Shown here one piece after another: positions 43,058 through 56,200 of a DNA stretch of 64,000 nt. Each line of letters begins with the position of its first letter. The stretch's first letter is position 1. Made by a program: the position numbers and the translations under genes. The DNA comes from Trichuris trichiura. Lineage: Eukaryota; Nematoda; Enoplea; Trichinellida; Trichuridae. The notes under the pieces are model-generated. The model worked only from the letters and a program-made list of their open reading frames with translations. It had not been told where the DNA came from and did not search any database. Location: assembly GCA_037903355.1 (NCBI GenBank), contig JBAJFE010000005.1:2108001-2172000 (forward strand). Reading direction: 5' to 3'.

Positions 43058-43813
43058 TATGATGTAAGCAAAGCGGAATTACGAATAAATTCTGTACACT
43101 CGACTACGTCACTCATACGAAAGCAAGATAAACAATAATAAAAAATGAAGTCTTTTCCCAAAATGAATTAAGCCAACTATTGCTCGCCTCTTTCCCGCCA
43201 AGGGCCAAAAGGAAAACAACGTACATAACCGAGCAGCACCTTGCGGGCGAGCTGCTAGTCACTGCGGAACCAACTCGCACCAAGATGCGAATCACTAGAA
43301 AAGAGAATTATCCGGGAGAAAGTGTCAAAGGTAACGAAACAGACAGCTATGGTCACACTGGAAGGATACCTGACTGAATGAGTAAACAAAAATGAGATAC
43401 ATGCTTAACGGACGAATGTTTGTGCGTGTAATGCATAGGGGGAGCAAAGAAAAATAACGACCCTGCCAATCAAAAGTATCAGAAGAAGAAGAAGAACTGA
43501 TCGCTGAGATGAAGACCACGCAAACGCGGAAGCATGTAACCAAAAAGATTATTAAACAAATCTATATCGAGGCGACCGTATGAACAAGAATGCTGCTGCC
43601 CACTTGGCTACGCCTGACCGCAACGACTGTAGACGCTGTCGGTATCGCCGCTCAGATCATAATGTACGGTGGAAAAAGATTTGCAGGAGAAATGCGCGGC
43701 CTTCATTGCTCTCCATCTGCAAAGAAGCAACGCATAACAACGTGAACAAAAACGAAAAGCCCAAAAAGGGGGGAGAGAGCAAACCTATTAATTTGCATAA
43801 GCCGTTTTGTTCT

Positions 43814-46800
43814 TCACGGATGCGGATCCCGAGAAATGTGCAAAAACATCGACAATCGGTCCCGGTTGGACTGCCCGCACATATTGCATTTGAACGGATC
43901 GTTGAAGGCGTGGTAGCCCATGTGGATGTTGTACATGACGCAATCTTTGAAAGCGATCAAACAATAGTTGCACACAAATGCGTTGGACCAGTCGCAGGAC
44001 GACGTGCCATCGCTAGAATTTGTTCGTTGGACGGACCGGGCAGAGCCGCCGGATTTTTTGACTTCCGCGTTTTCGCGCTACAACTTTGCTGCTGCTGCAG
44101 CCGCTTGCATCATCGATATAGTCGCCGATCCTGCAAACATCCACTTACACTTAAAGACCTTAACATACTGGGCTACAAAAGCTGATCTTTAATCAAGAAT
44201 TTTGTGATTGAAAATAAGCAATCATGTCAACCAGCCAGTTTTAATCACGAATATGCTAAATATTGAGGTGTACTGTAGAGTTATGCAAAATTTCATGATA
44301 GGTAGGTTAGCCGCTCAGAAAATTAAGCGCGTACACTACTACTCAAAGCAACTAATCTTTTTCAACGACTACTGAGCAGACATTAGGTAGGATTAAACAT
44401 GCTAAATCAAAACTTGCAGCTTGCTTACCTGGGCCGTTGAATGTCCGAACTTTGTTCGGTATCTTTGTCCATGGCGGCAGCACAGTCGGGCAGCGAAGGG
44501 CGCCTGGTCGATTCGGCTGTTGCTTCCTCGGTGAAATCCGTCGGTTCACCAGACGAGCAGGAGCCAACGGAATCAGGTATAACGACCTTGCAATCGCAAC
44601 GCTATCAAATCAAGTTTAAACGCTTTGTTTTTGCGTCGTCTGCTCGACCAACTGCTATTGTCCACTGCCGAAGAGGGATAAGCACCAACGGAAGTGTCAT
44701 TACCGTTTAGTAGTAATTCACTGCTTGCTTCGGGACTCTGCGATAGCAAAGACTGGTCGGCACCGGCGGGTAGAGGCAGAGGTGTAGAAGTCGCTGGTGC
44801 CAAGTCTGGTGCCCACATACCATTCGTACTAGTAGCAGCCGCAATGGCTTCTTGGCCAGCTAAGGCAGCCATCAATTCCAGCATGCCGGCATCGCCGTAT
44901 CCAAGCCGACTGACCTCGTTGTCAAAAGGTGAGCCGGCGGTTCCGCTTGATGAGAGCATGTTAATCATGTTTAGTATGTCCTTGTGCACCAACAGATGTT
45001 TGGCAAGCGCCTCGCGGCCTGTGGCAACGTGATCGCACCAGTTGCACTTTTGAACCATCGACGGCGACATGTTTGAACTTGATTGCAACGGTAGAAAACC
45101 AGGTATGGACATCATGCGAGAGGCATTCGACAAGGAGCCGAGGCCTCCGCTCGAGGCAGCCATCGCAGCGGCAGCTTTTTGTTGGGATACGACAGCCGCC
45201 TGGGCAAGCATGTTGTTTTGAAATGCTTTCATCAATGGCATAAGATGATGATGGCCCATGCCGACATCGACATGCCCAGACGAATCGGGAGTTGATCCAG
45301 CGCTTGTCTGCACGCTGAGGCCTCCGCCACTACCAACCACTCCATTGGCTACAGGTACGGATGACAAGCTGTGATCAACGGACGTTTGGTCGACGGTACG
45401 TTTTTGTCTTGGACCGCGACGATTGCCAAAAACGTCAATTGTAACCGCGCTAGCCGAAGAACCGTCCGGATTGATAACATTAGCCGCACTGTGACCGTAT
45501 TTTCTCAGGTGCAATTTCAAGCTATGGCAATACTTGGTCGCGTACGTGCAATCGGCGCAACGATACTGATAAAAGTTCGAATGAGACTTCATGTGACTAT
45601 TGAGCATTGACTTGTTGACGCAAGAATAGTTGCACTTGGAACACTTGAAAGGTTTTGAGTTGAAATGATTCCTCAGGTGGTACTCCAAGTGATGCTTATA
45701 CTCCGTAATGAACGGACATTTAGGGCATGCCAGCTGCTTGTCCGATTTTATATGCGTACGCTGATGGATCCAAAAGTCGTTCTTTGAGTTGGCAACAAAC
45801 GAGCACTGCTTGCATCGATACGTTTTCGGACGACACGACGAGGACGTACCCGCGCCGACCGGCGACGAAGACGTGTTGGCCATAATAAACATATTCGGGT
45901 CACTCATTGACATACTTGTCGGTACCATCCCTTGTTGTTGTTGTTGTTGCTGCTGCTGCTGTTGTTGCTGGCCGCTGATCACTGATTGGAGGTGAACCTC
46001 AAACGCCTCTTGTTCGGACAACGCGTCTCCGTATGATCCCGTTGGATTTTCCAATTTCATCGCAACATCGTTGCCAGTTGGCAATTCGTTGACTTGCGTT
46101 AAATCAGTACCGGCAGTCATTCCAGCGGAGAGGTCTTTGCCGGGAGAATGAAACTGTTTCATATGTCGCTTTAGTCGACCTTCGGTACGACTTGTATAGT
46201 CGCATATGTCGCACTTGTGATCGGCATGAGTATTCATGTGAGAATTGAAATGAAATTTCGACTCGTTGGTGAAGCCGCAATGACATACATACGTGGTCAC
46301 TCCGGTTTTTTCATTGAAATACTGATGCACATTGGAATTGCCATCCGACGGGCTGCTTCCGCCGTCTACGTCCAAAGCGTTACTCTCCTGCGTTGAAGGT
46401 GCTGCTGTACAGGTACTTCCTGAAAGCATTGGTACAATACATAAAGATGCGACGGGAAAAGTAGACCGCCGTCCCAACGAGAATGGAAAGAAAACAAGCA
46501 AAGCTGCTCTTAACGAACGACTCGAGATGTGCTTCTGTATTTGAAGAAGAAAAAGCATCCTCGAAACACGCTTAGCGGAGGCGCTTTATCGGCAACGAAT
46601 GCGACAGCCAAGATCGTCCAGCTGACTAAACATTGCTGACTCTGCCGCACAACGTTTCCCCCCACACCGAACGACAAACAAGAACTGACAGATGCATGCA
46701 TGGGCAGATTATATGCCATGTATGGGCAAAGCAAAGCGGAAAAGCGTGGTTGACTGCGAGCGGCGCAAGACAGCTTTAAAAAAAGGTAAATAGCTGTTTT

Positions 46801-49800
46801 TTCTTCTTTCATTCCGCGCAAAGAGGAAAAGCAGTTTCACGCGGCGCGGCCATCTCGCGCATGCCTTCGTGGCATGCGCACAGTTGGCTGAGCTTAAAGC
46901 AAAGTAAGCAACGAAAGGAGGATTAACGAAAAACGACAACGGCTAATCGCCTGCCCGCGTGCGCGCTCGCTCTCTGTCGATGACTTTGCCACCTCATTCC
47001 TAAACACTGCTGTGAAAATCGTAATCCCGCTTCTGTAGCGTCAACATGCAAAGAAAAGCTTGTGCGGAAGAGTACAATGGATGGCGGCAACTTAAAGATT
47101 GTAAGTGAGCCTTAGCGGGAGGCCAGTCGCTCCAAAGGAATGTTGCGCGAGAAAAATTGCCCTTAAACGAAGTTATCCATAAACGAATAAAATTTTAAGC
47201 GACCCCAACATCAAACATAACTAACTTAATTAGTTTTTGAAGCCTAAAAAGGGTGACGAATGCGATACTGAGAACAGAAGCGAATAAGTAAAATAGAGAA
47301 GTAGCAGCAAACGGCGAAAGCGTATCGCGCTTGAACCAACAAGGTTGACGACGGCCAAGAGGATAGCGCTGCAACAACTGTGACTGCTGTATAAAAAAGA
47401 GGTCGATAAGGAATGTCAAATATCCTTGCAGCGATATGAGCTAATGCCAGTTATTCGACATTCTTAAAATTGTAACGAACGCGCGTTGAAACAATCTCTT
47501 CCTACGAACTTGCTTGCTACCTTTGCAGCTAAAGGACACGACACCAAGAACTCCACGTGGGTCCCGCGCTACCGAACTAGAAAAGGCTGCCTGCGCGCTG
47601 ATACTCCTTTGAAGGCTTACAGAAAAAGTCGCGCGCTGCGCGCACTATCGGCAGTTCACCTAACGATAGGCGCCTAACGAAAGCGTGAACAACAAAACCT
47701 GTTTCCGCTTAGCAGTGCGGCGGCGATACGGGATGAAAATAAATAACTGTTGTTGTTGCACCTTGCCACGTCCGCTTTTGAGAAGACGAAGCGCGCGGGA
47801 GAGAGAGAGAGGGAGAAAGAAGCAGAACGTTGCTGGAAATAATCAATGGCTTCTTGCTGGTGTTCGCCACACAAAAATACCAGATTTGGCGCTTTCGCTG
47901 GAGCCCATGTTTAAAAAAAAGCGGTCACGGACAACGAGGTCAGTGTCGCTTACAATACGAAATAGCAAATGACGAGCGAGCGCGCATTTGCTTGCTTGCC
48001 AATCCCTAAGAGGGTCAGCATGCTAACAATTTCGTAAATGGTTTGCAGGCGACATTATGCGTCAGTGTAAAGCAGCAGCAGCAGTCAATTCGAAAACAAC
48101 CAACAACACGTGACCAAATAAGTTGTTGCGTAAGACAGGAAAACCTACGTACCCTAAATCAGCTGCCGATGCACCCTTTGTAACTTACGCAGTTAGTTGT
48201 AAAGCGCGTTGTGGGCGTTTTTGTTTAGGTTGACTGACCAATGATCAAACCTGTTTGCGTTAACGTGTCGCTACATACTCGCTGTGTCTGTTTTTTAAAT
48301 GCTAATCAACAACAGTGCAAATATCCTTCGCTGTTAACCGCTTGGACGTGTCCTCTTCAAACACACCCGCCTATTTTGTGCATGAGAGCTAAGCACTTTT
48401 TAAAAAGCGGATTTACGATAAGGCTTATGCGCTACGGCTTCGTTTACGCAATGTTTACGTAATGCCTTAGCACCGCCTTAACTAGTCGAACTCTGGAGCG
48501 CGGGAAGACGATGAATGCGAAAGCTATCTGCATGAAAACTCGAAGGCTCTACATTCCAATGAACTATTTGACCGTGGAAACACAGCGATGGTACGTAGAA
48601 TCACGGGCACTTTTTCCTAGCGAGAAGTTAGTCCTTAAAAAGAGCTCTATGCAAAATAAAGAGCTTAACTAAACGTTGTCTGGTAAGGAGCAAACTGCTA
48701 CATATGGGCAGTCTGGATGGTGCGGGTAGCTGGAAGCTCACGCCCTTAGCAAATATGAGGACCACTGTCGCTATAAACAATCGAAGAAGCTTACCTTCAG
48801 TATGCGTATACGCGTCAGGGCTCTCCTGGTTTTCTCCGTACTTTCCGGATGATGGATCCCTGGTGGGCATATTGTTGGCCAGCCCTGGTTTGTTGGTTGG
48901 TTTAGGTAAGCTTGCGGATGACTCCTTCTGCGGGGTGTCGTCAGTAGCAATATCCCTATGAGTGCTACCGGCACGCGAGGATGAATCGCTGGTTGCCAAA
49001 GATCCAGTGGTCATCTGCGATTGACCATCGTCCGACTCGCCCAATGAGTCGACGCTAGCGCGACGATTCTCCGGGGACGATTCACTCTGACATTGTTCGT
49101 TACGCATGCTCGACTTGATTTTCAATATCAAACGTGTCGCCTCTGCAGTATTTGGGCTGCTTTGCTCCATGCCGACGGTATAATGGGCACCGCGATTAGC
49201 ATCAACGTTGCCGAGAGGACTAACAGCGCCGTGAAATTGATCATACGGAGACGCACCCGGCGAGACAATTGTTGTTGGCACCGGATATCTAATCTGGTTG
49301 CTGCCAAGACCACCAACGTAGGTCGCCTCCCGCGGGCTCATTTGAACGCTTAACGGCGACTTGCCTTGAAAACCTTGAAATAGTGCGGCTTCCGGATGGA
49401 ATGACGTCATCGACTGTACGGAGTTGAGCATCTTGGCCGGACTAGACTGGTTCAACGGTTGGTCTTCGGCCGATTCAGTTTTAACGCTGAGATATTGTTG
49501 CTGCTCACAGCCGCCGCCGGGCAGTGGTGGCTGTTGGGGTCCCTGAGCACCGAGCGTATCGGTAGAAACAACCGAAGCACCCGAGCCCAATTCCAATTGA
49601 CTAGACGCTGCACCCTGAGATAGAGAAGGAGGAAGAGGAGGAGGCGGAGGAGGAGGAGGTAATAGCAGGCGTGCTTGCATCCAGCGATCCTGAGCGTTGG
49701 ACACTTGCTGTTGGTCCAACGATGTCTGGGCCGCAGCCATTGAGGTAGTTGAGTAATTTGGCTTCTGGTGAAGGTAGTAACCTGAGACGGATTCCAGTGA

Positions 49801-50280
49801 ACCCAATGGAGAGGTGAAGGTCGAAACAACCGCCGGATTTGCCGACGGTACAGCCTGAGTAGATGTGGCGGAGGGCCAAAAATGGTGTTGATGATGACTG
49901 GTCATTGGAGCACCTTGACGGTACGCGTGAAACTGTGACAACGGACCATAGCCGCCGGTCGTGTTCATCAACGAAGGCAAGAATTCGCCAGCCGTCGTCG
50001 CTGGTCCGCCACAGGGAGAAGATGCTTTGTTGCCCAATGGCGCCTGCTGCTGCTGCTGCTGCTGCTGCTGTTGGCTACCGTTTGGTGAGGTAGAGAAGGA
50101 TGTGCTCGTTCGCGACACCTTTGGACTGGAACTAGGCGACGGCAGCTGAGTGGATGGCATTGCTCCTGAGGCATTCGTTCCCACCGCTGTTGCCATGTTC
50201 CAAGACTTATCGGTCATCGGGAACGATGACACGCACGGAGCATACTGAGACATTTTTCCTGAGACATTGGCGGCGGACAT
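43814..50280 (-). CDS. hb: Hunchback / HBL-1 C2H2 zinc-finger transcription factor
   Basis: Four-exon model: 48795-50280, 44666-46419, 44429-44601 and 43814-44012, phase-consistent, 1203 codons plus stop. Residues 1-495 are low-complexity (polyQ, poly-Pro, Ser-rich), ending ...AYTHTEG. Exon 2 opens with two fingers (541-586), then a 13-Gln tract and the four-finger DNA-binding cluster (about 698-805), whose [17 protein letters not shown] and [17 protein letters not shown] are near-identical to Drosophila Hunchback. A lone finger C-N-W-C-D-H follows, and exon 4 holds the C-terminal dimerisation pair (C-N-Y-C...H-M-G-Y-H; C-N-M-C-G...H). The first finger has only one residue between its cysteines (C-H-C). 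Exon 3 and its weak donor (GTGGAC) are least certain. Met50280 follows an acceptor, so 5' noncoding exons exist. Open sequence at 46420-46558 is pyrimidine-rich intron. In C. elegans HBL-1 controls developmental timing. Confidence 0.9.
45933..45971 (-). repeat. CAA/CAG tract encoding ~13 glutamines in hunchback exon 2
   Basis: Mixed CAA and CAG codons between the N-terminal finger pair and the main DNA-binding cluster. Interruption by CAA should stabilise it against slippage. Confidence 0.95.
50044..50073 (-). repeat. CAG tract encoding ~10 glutamines in hunchback exon 1
   Basis: Almost pure CAG codons, each starting from the minus-strand sense, preceding A-P-L-G-N-K. It is more likely to vary in length between individuals than the interrupted tract in exon 2. 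Confidence 0.93.
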
Positions 50281-53200
50281 ATCCCGAAGAGTGTTGCCTG
50301 AAATTGATTTTATAGTTTGTAACAAAAAAATCGCCAATACACGACAAGCGAAATTCGGTTTAAACTCTTGAACTCTGCTAAACGATCCTTAAAAATATTA
50401 ATGCAAATTTTTCTCCAACAACAATCTTCAACTTTTAACGTAACGCAGAATGGAACTTCTATGCAAATTTTCAAACGGGTAACCCGACCGGATGTCGCTC
50501 TACGATTTAAAAAAGGGTGTGGAAAATCAAAACGCTTTGCGAGCAGTCCAAACGGGAGCAATAATTTCTCATTGGTGGCCAATTGCCAACCGCCGTTGAT
50601 TGAAAATGGATGAAAAAGGTCGGCGATGACTACGTCGAAATTTAAAAAATGGTTCAACCGGGAACAATCAGTCAATAGGTTATCATTGCAACCGAGTTTA
50701 CTTATTCTCATTTCTGCTTACTTAGTTGTCCCGAAACTCAACAATTTTTACATCAATTGACCATGTATGGTGAGACAGAACAGGTCAAGCTCGACAACCG
50801 CTTTAAGTCGCCGTACCAAAACTCGAAGATGCGGCATCATACCTAACTTAAAAGGATAAACTACAAAGGATCGCTATTCAGTCTGTCGGGAAGGGATTTG
50901 TAGGCCGATTAAAAGCAGAGATGGAAAAGTAAGATCTCTACTTTGCCATACTCTGAAAAAGGAAATGAGCCGTTCGGAAATGACAACTTGGCAATGGAAC
51001 CTTTGTTGGCGCAGCGGCGGCCAACGTGCTCCGCAAAAGAGGGCAAAGCGGCGAAAACAATTTTTCCCCTATCGCGAAGGGACCGCTCGTTAAAGGCCCT
51101 CTTCGTAGAACGAGCTGGCGAATCGATTACCTATTGCAATCAACTTTTCGAATGCAACACCCAGCGGAGAAATTTTACGCTTGACAAAATTGGACGGGCT
51201 CATTTGAACTTCAGCGAACCTGCGTACAATACAGTAGACGAAAACGAAATCAATTCAATGCCCAGCTCAAAGCAGGGTCGACTGGCCGGCACGTATGATC
51301 GATTTCCGGCCAAATTAGCCTATTTTGACAGAAAAGCGGCGTCAACAAAAGTTGCAAAATAGTGATTAATCGATGTGGAGAATTACAAAGAGCCTTCGCG
51401 CGCGTTGCTGGAACACTTCAAACGTATCCAGTGGTTTTGCCGTCTTTTCAGTAGGCAGAAACGAGGAAAAAATCGCGTATACGCATATCACTTACAACAA
51501 AGAAGAGTGGGCGCCTCTGTGGGCAGCTGTTCGTTTCGCCTAATGCTCATTGATGAGGAAGCAGTCGAAGCGGCCTCATTGATAAGATGGCAGAGAAGAC
51601 AAAAAACTCATGAATGAATCGTATAGGAAGAGCCAATCGGAAAGAATTGTTTTTCCCAACTTTTGTTGCAACCAACGAGCTGAGAGTAAAACTGAAGATT
51701 GATGCGAGTTTACCTAGCTTAAAGCGGGGGACTCGTTGCCAAGCGTAAATCTTTCGAATACCCCTTTAAGCTAGACGCGCACACACGTCTACGTCATAAA
51801 CGTAGGAAAGCCCTTTTTCAGGCATCAAAGTCAGCCCATAAAACAAAAAAAGCTTTTAAAGAAATTGCATCATCAATTGATTGACCACCATCTTTTGCTG
51901 CTAACGAAAAGGTTAGGTTTTCCATCAACCTGCAGCGAGCGAGCAAGGGAGGGGGCGACGAAGGGGAAAAACATGTTTTCCACGTTTCCAGTTTGCCAAA
52001 CATCGATTGGAAAGAACGCTTTGAAAATAAATGGCTGCACTGCCAAATTGGCGGTCGCCTTCGACCAACGATGTATTGGAACGCGGTTGAGCGAATCCGA
52101 TGGAAAGCCATAGAGCAGCTCAGTTCGACCCGATGATGTGTGTAAGCAGTGTAAAAGCAATGGTCGGTCGATTTGACGATGAGGACGCTGATGAAGGAAC
52201 GGTTGTGAAACGGGTGTTGGATTGAAATTTTTGCACCGCAACCAATTTTACTTGCTGACAATGGAATCGATCGATACGGCAATCCTTAAAACGGAGAAAG
52301 CGGGTCGATCAAATAAAAACGATCCATACGACGTAGTGTTCGCGCGCGTGCCAAATCGAGTGGCCTCATCGAGTTCGTGCCAGTTGGGAACGACACCAAA
52401 GTTATGATATACCAAGATAGGAGACGAACCCGCAGGGAGGGACCGCTCTTCAAAAATCTCTCTTCCATTTTTGTCATCAGACTATTGTTACAAAAGCTTC
52501 TTGGCCTACTGTAGAAGTTTTGGCCTTAGTCAATAGCTGCCAATAATTTTTTCCAATTGGCCCTTCGCCAATTCAACTCGGCAGTGTGCGCTCTGAATTT
52601 GGCAACCGCCATAACAACATTTGAAATAAAGTAGGCAGAACACGCACAACTGCTGTCAAATATTTTCTCCTACTCAACGACGACGACGACGACGTTAACG
52701 GCTATGCTGCCGGCAATGTCAAGATGAATTTTTAACAGATAACTTTCTTGCGCGAATGAAAGAAAGAAGGAAGTTCTTGGCGTGTTTACTGTACTTACGC
52801 GTTCCGTGGGTTCACTTGTATGCGCGGCACCGCCAATTGGAATGACGGTGCAACACTGAGGTAGGCTGTTGGAGACAATAGGATGGAAGCGGTACTCGGC
52901 CGCTTCCTTCACATCAGCTGGCAATAACCAAAGAGGCGCATGGAACGTGACCACCGCCAATGGGCCTTTTGTTGGGATAGAGTAACTCTCTTCCTCTCTT
53001 GCTCACGCTTCGCCGCTTTTCTTTTCGCACTACTCACAGTAGGCACCAGCTACCATGCGTTCCTTTATTGCACGATGTCACCGGAGGCTAAAGGATTGCA
53101 GCTTTGCCGAAGGAACGACTGAAAAGAATTTTTGTCACTAACGGAGAAAATATAGCGTTGCTGCAAGCGGGGGCAGCACGATGTATATACGCGGATACAC

Positions 53201-56200
53201 AGACATGTATACATAGAGATAAACAGATACGCAGAGGTGTGTATATATATAAAGCGTGAACGGGCGCGAAATTTTAAAATGGCAAAACGTCTCCCAAACT
53301 CGAAAGGGTGAAGAGCTGCCGCCGTTCTACTAAATAAGGAAAGAATAGCCCTCTCTTTGACGTCGGCTATACTTTCGCTGGTCCGGAAAAGTGCTCCTTT
53401 CGCTATGCGTCACATGTCCGGTTGATTCAAGGAAAAAATGATTGGATAGCAGCTGTTGAACAGCTACGCTCGGCTCTTTGGGGCAAATGGTCGATCGATG
53501 CGGTTGGAATTTAAAATGTAACAAAAGCCATGACCACCACCACCACCACTACGACGACAACGACCACTTTGGTTGACTTACAAAGAGAAGGGAAAGCAAA
53601 CGGAAGACATGCTATGAAAAAGCGGCATTAAATTGCAGCGCCCACCAGGTCAGCGCGGGATGGCGCTGTCAAAGGAACAAACAGCTTTCAATTTTTCTTC
53701 CACTCTCTCTTCAGCAGCGAACACACGGAGAAAGAGAGGGGAGAGAGAGACGAATGATGATTAAGCAGGAAAACGCGCAGCGCCTCCCGCGCGATATCAC
53801 CCATCGATGCTTTCCTTTCTCCATTCTCTCCCTCTCTCTCTCTGTGCCATGTGTGCAACATCGTTTTTCCAGCGAAAATATTGACAAAGTCGTTAGCCAA
53901 GAAACGCGCTCGCAAACGTTTGCGCTCGGAAAGTGAAATGACAACGACAGCGCCTCCTGCGTGTGCGAAATAAAGAAAGAAAGGCAGATAGGGACACACA
54001 CACAAACACATATCGGTGACAATTGATCCAAGCATCAATATCCACTAAGTTGACAAGCAGTTATGCCACTGATACTTTTCGCTTTTTTGTTGAAGCACAA
54101 AGAAAGACTTAAATGCCATCCATTGTTTTCAACGTAACAGTGTCGAATGAAGCAAGAGGAAAAATGCACCACCACCGAATCGTTGACAGCGACAATGGAA
54201 GAAGCAGCAAAGGCAATGAATGTGTTGCACTGGCCGTTTGCCTGCCACCATTTCGTTGGCATTTCTGCTCTTAGGCCTACGAAGCAAAAACACGACCGCC
54301 TCGGGCCGAGAAAATAACTGGAACTCGGCGAAGTGAAAGAGCGCGACGAAAACCAGCTCTTTGCTGCATGGCGAACGAACCGGTAGCCAATGGTGGACGA
54401 CAAAACGATCGGTGAAAGCTGCCCCTGTTTGTACATGCGTGTACATGTATTGCATTTTTGTGACGACGACGACAACGATCGCCCGTGAAAGAGAAGGGAA
54501 GCATTCAGCCATTGCTTTCAAATGATTGGATCGCGCAACGAAAAATATATAACTACTAATTGTAGCAACCACAATCTGACCAAATAAAGACAATGCTTGC
54601 CTATGCTACGTCATCCGCTTGCGTAAGATCACGGAGAAAAGCAGGCTAGACGGAGAAACAATTTCATTCGTAAAGCCTTCTGCTTAAAGCTCCGTCGTCA
54701 ACAACAGGTGTAAAAACAATGCATCCGCTTTAGCACTCTCTCTCTCGTTCAGCCCACATCTGTTCAAAGAGTGATTTACTTTACATCATCGCTTCGCCGC
54801 AAAGCAGCGACTTTAGCGAAAAAAGACGCTGCAGCCATATTGAACGTTGAGTAAACAACGCTTCCTCACCCTCTCTCTCTCTCTCAGTCAGCTTTCATAA
54901 AACAACATACGGTAAAGCTACTTGAAGCGATATCCCTGCCGTAAGGACAGCTCTAGTCAAGCAGAGGCAGTCTGGAAAAAATTGAACAAAGGAAAAGCCA
55001 ACAAAATGTCCATTCATCTACGTCCAATTGTTATTGTCCCATTATGGCTACGATTTCACAAAGTCTAAGCAAAGCCTCGCGTTATACAACATTGCCTTAT
55101 TGGTCCTCCAACGACTATCTGTCCATCTCGATTGATTGGCTTATCGTTGAGTCCATCTACCTTGACGGATGTGATTCACTGTAAGTTCGCTGATTGAGTG
55201 AGAAACATGTCCTTCAAAAGGTTATACAAATCTTCATGTGACCGTTGTTTGCTTTTGGGAAGAGCACATGGAATAATCGATTTGAAGAATCAGTACTAAT
55301 TGTGTTTCGTGTGTTTTGTATCCATCGATGCGAAGGCGCCGCCAGTATACAAGTCTTCTCGCCTGGCAATCTATCATGGCGCCAGCGAGGACCCACCGCA
55401 GCCAAGCGAGCTGTACACACACACATACATACATGCATGCTCAGTTATTTTCATCAATTTCTAATTGAGCTGACAGTCGACCAATCGAACGAGAGCAAAG
55501 CAACGGCGAAAAAGCTTTTATAAAAAAAAATAAGTACTCTCTCGCTCCTACCTTTATCTTTCTCTACTTCCAAACGGAGACACGTATTGATTACTGGGAA
55601 AAGTCGACTACACAAACGAAAGCGCCTATCTTTGTTAGCTAGAAAATGGCTAACGATTACAGCTCGAGGCTATCCTATGGAGGTTAAATTTGCATACGCA
55701 CTTTTACTCAACCTGAAAAACACTCGCATCGACTTTGCCGTTCGGTAAATGGCACTGGTGAGCCGTGCGCGCGCACGCTCATCACCACGGAAACGACAAC
55801 GAAGAAAAATAAGCACTTCTAATTACAAGTTGAAGCTGAAAGCAAGGCGATGAACGGTCACTGTCACCCCGCCGGCACTGTTTACGTATTTGAGCTGAAA
55901 CTATTACACTGCGACGACGATCTTGTCGACGGACGACCCACAATGGTATAATCGTCAGCTCTTCCCCGGGGATCACTAGTCTTCTCGAAAACTATTGATC
56001 AGAAATAACCACATCACCTCATCCTCTCTCGCGCAATCTTTCCCTATGTTCACTTGGTGGGAGCACAGCGGAGGAAAAATAATTGACCAACCATCTCCCT
56101 TCGTCAATACGTTGCCTATTGCATCTACGCGCGCCAACAATCCCCAACGTGTGAACTATGAAACATTCTTTCAAAAAAAGGCTTTATTGCCCTTCAGCCT

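Larger units (their letters stand above)
42130..43813 (-). other. Probable hunchback 3'UTR / downstream region
   Basis: This lies directly downstream of the hunchback stop on the same strand. A minus-strand AATAAA occurs near 42147-42152 and could be the polyadenylation signal, giving a 3'UTR of about 1.7 kb, similar to C. elegans hbl-1. It carries three let-7 seed matches and one lin-4 seed match, a GA tract at about 42461-42477, and short open frames on both strands with no recognised domain (for example 42811-43161 minus and 42072-42341 plus). Those frames could be chance. The UTR extent is inferred from position and the poly(A) motif only. Confidence 0.45.

Noticed and set aside
43580..44185. 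Plus-strand frame of 201 codons
   Set aside because: It lies antisense to the hunchback C-terminal finger exon and its flanks; the minus strand carries the real zinc-finger signature.
46420..46558. Upstream in-frame Met as the N-terminus of the hunchback zinc-finger exon
   Set aside because: This stretch is pyrimidine-rich and ends in an acceptor (GCTTTCAG) that joins in phase with the preceding large exon, so it is intron. The Met just at the acceptor remains a possible alternative start only.
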